The notes under the pieces: model-generated
Told to the model about the DNA's origin: nothing
Database searches by the model: none
Seen by the model: the letters and a program-made list of their open reading frames with translations, nothing else
Part shown: one piece after another, positions 63,461-64,000 of the stretch
Layout of the letters: each line of letters opens with the position of its first letter
How positions within the stretch are numbered: the first letter of the stretch is position 1
Position numbers and translations under genes: made by a program
NCBI RefSeq assembly: GCF_014696355.1
Contig: NZ_JACJQA010000028.1
Location: 248,001-312,000, forward strand
Direction of reading: 5' to 3'
Length of the DNA: 64,000 bases
Origin: Pseudanabaena sp. FACHB-1998
GTDB taxonomy: Bacteria; Cyanobacteriota; Cyanobacteriia; Pseudanabaenales; Pseudanabaenaceae

Positions 63461-63597
63461 AGGTATGGCGAAATCTATAGTTAAATCAATTTAAATCAGA
63501 AAAAATTGAGGTTTAAGCTAAATATGGTTATAAACCTAGTGTAATTTACGAAGATTATTTAATCGAGAAATAAGTAGGTAGGCATAATTAAATATAA

Positions 63598-63650
63598 AAC
63601 CCAAATAAGCGGATTCGCCCGCGAAGCGGGCGAATCCGCTTATTTGGGTT
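63598..63650. repeat. Perfect 25-bp stem-loop between the TPR gene and acs
   Basis: AACCCAAATAAGCGGATTCG... with GAA loop; lies ~85 bp downstream of the TPR gene stop. Confidence 0.82.
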
Positions 63651-63735
63651 CTTGGTTTTATTAAGCCGAGGTACTTACTAAGGAGAGTGTACAGTGAAAT
63701 GTGTAAAGTCTGAGAAGTGGACAAGACTCTTCCTC

Positions 63736-64000
63736 TTAGCCACCTAATTCTCTAATTCGCTGTTGTGCATCGTCATAGTCTGACATTTTATTTTGCTGTT
63801 GATAGAGCCGCGCCGCCGCTCGATAATCTGCTAAAGCTTTTTGTGTTGCATCTAACTGCATATAAACAATTCCCCGATTGTAGTAAGCATCCGCATAATT
63901 AGAATTGAGGCGAATCGCTTCGCTATAGTCAGCGATCGCGCCTTGTTTATCGCCTAAATCATCCTTTGCAATTCCGCGTCCATAATAGGCATCATCATAA
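63736..64000 (-). CDS. TPR-repeat protein, C-terminal end (5' truncated by window)
   Basis: The minus-strand frame is open from 64000 to the stop at 63736-63738; 87 residues are visible. Two TPR units are readable: 'AYYGRGIAKDDLGDKQGAIADYSEAIRLN' and 'AYYNRGIVYMQLDATQKALADYRAAARLY', followed by a short capping helix 'DYDDAQQRIRELGG'. A scaffold for protein interactions, of a type abundant in cyanobacteria; the full length and any N-terminal domain lie outside the window. Confidence 0.85.
   Translation of the reverse strand, partial: YDDAYYGRGIAKDDLGDKQGAIADYSEAIRLNSNYADAYYNRGIVYMQLDATQKALADYRAAARLYQQQNKMSDYDDAQQRIRELGG

Noticed and set aside
1-64000. GCGATCGC octamers as regulatory sites
   Set aside because: They occur throughout coding and non-coding DNA, as expected for the HIP1 sequence of cyanobacteria, and carry no local signal here.

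Overview
The window looks like a chromosomal segment of a cyanobacterium, probably Pseudanabaena-like (the genus is inferred). The grounds are the very frequent GCGATCGC (HIP1) octamer and cyanobacterial gene families: an RpaA-type clock-output regulator, solanesyl diphosphate synthase, GlgA, an SLH/OprB iron-uptake porin, DUF3493, DUF2811, DUF3181, ComFB, a CmpA/NrtA-like binding protein and two AarF/ABC1 kinases. No phage, plasmid, IS transposase or CRISPR genes were found.

Layout. 1-1.7 kb: end of a type I secretion module (HlyD adaptor plus parvulin). 1.8-3.5 kb: Uma2 and Rpn-type nuclease-fold genes. 3.6-8.7 kb: AarF kinase, PP2C phosphatase, HExxH protein, recR and a YdcF-like gene. 8.8 kb: tRNA-Phe(GAA). 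9.2-11.3 kb: FKBP isomerase and two unknowns. 11.5-15.3 kb: glgA, rpaA and sds. 15.4-18 kb: a Tat/lipoprotein binding protein and wecB. 18-21.6 kb: a MacA/MacB-like efflux operon in three genes. 21.9-28 kb: a 1,381-residue hybrid kinase followed by a REC-GGDEF-EAL protein. 28-34.3 kb: DUF309, unknowns, a GST, a binding protein and a tandem ComFB protein. 34.6-42.3 kb: DUF3493, porin, pgl, asnS, guaD and an RNase D-like exonuclease. 43-51.9 kb: an orphan 460-residue protein, alpha/beta hydrolase, second AarF, ilvH, VanY-like peptidase, M41-like protease, histidine kinase and DUF3181. 52-56.3 kb: pstS-pstC-pstA-pstB behind a Pho box. 56.5-59.1 kb: MlaF-like ATPase, MCE/MlaD protein and an NfeD-like protein. 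59.3 kb: four evenly spaced DnaA boxes. 59.6-64 kb: DUF2811, protoporphyrinogen oxidase, acs and the end of a TPR gene.

The most striking feature is not a gene. Nearly every intergenic gap carries one or two long, almost perfect stem-loops (arms about 15-33 bp, usually a 3-nt loop). Their arms differ, but their GC-rich cores recur. At least sixteen genes have their stop codon inside such an arm. Some stem-loops sit in larger dispersed elements: a 112-bp element present twice in opposite orientation with compensatory stem changes, a roughly 100-bp ATACCAAAT-ended element present twice, and a TTACAG-ended family with interchangeable stems. At 21.6-21.9 kb one palindromic element is interrupted by a second with 20-bp terminal inverted repeats and an 11-bp flanking duplication.

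Functionally this is mostly housekeeping and regulatory core genome: clock output and glycogen synthesis, c-di-GMP and two-component signalling, phosphate uptake, lipid transport, haem/chlorophyll and quinone precursors. The most testable new leads are the DnaA-box cluster, the stop-codon-associated stem-loops and the duplicated-ComFB protein.
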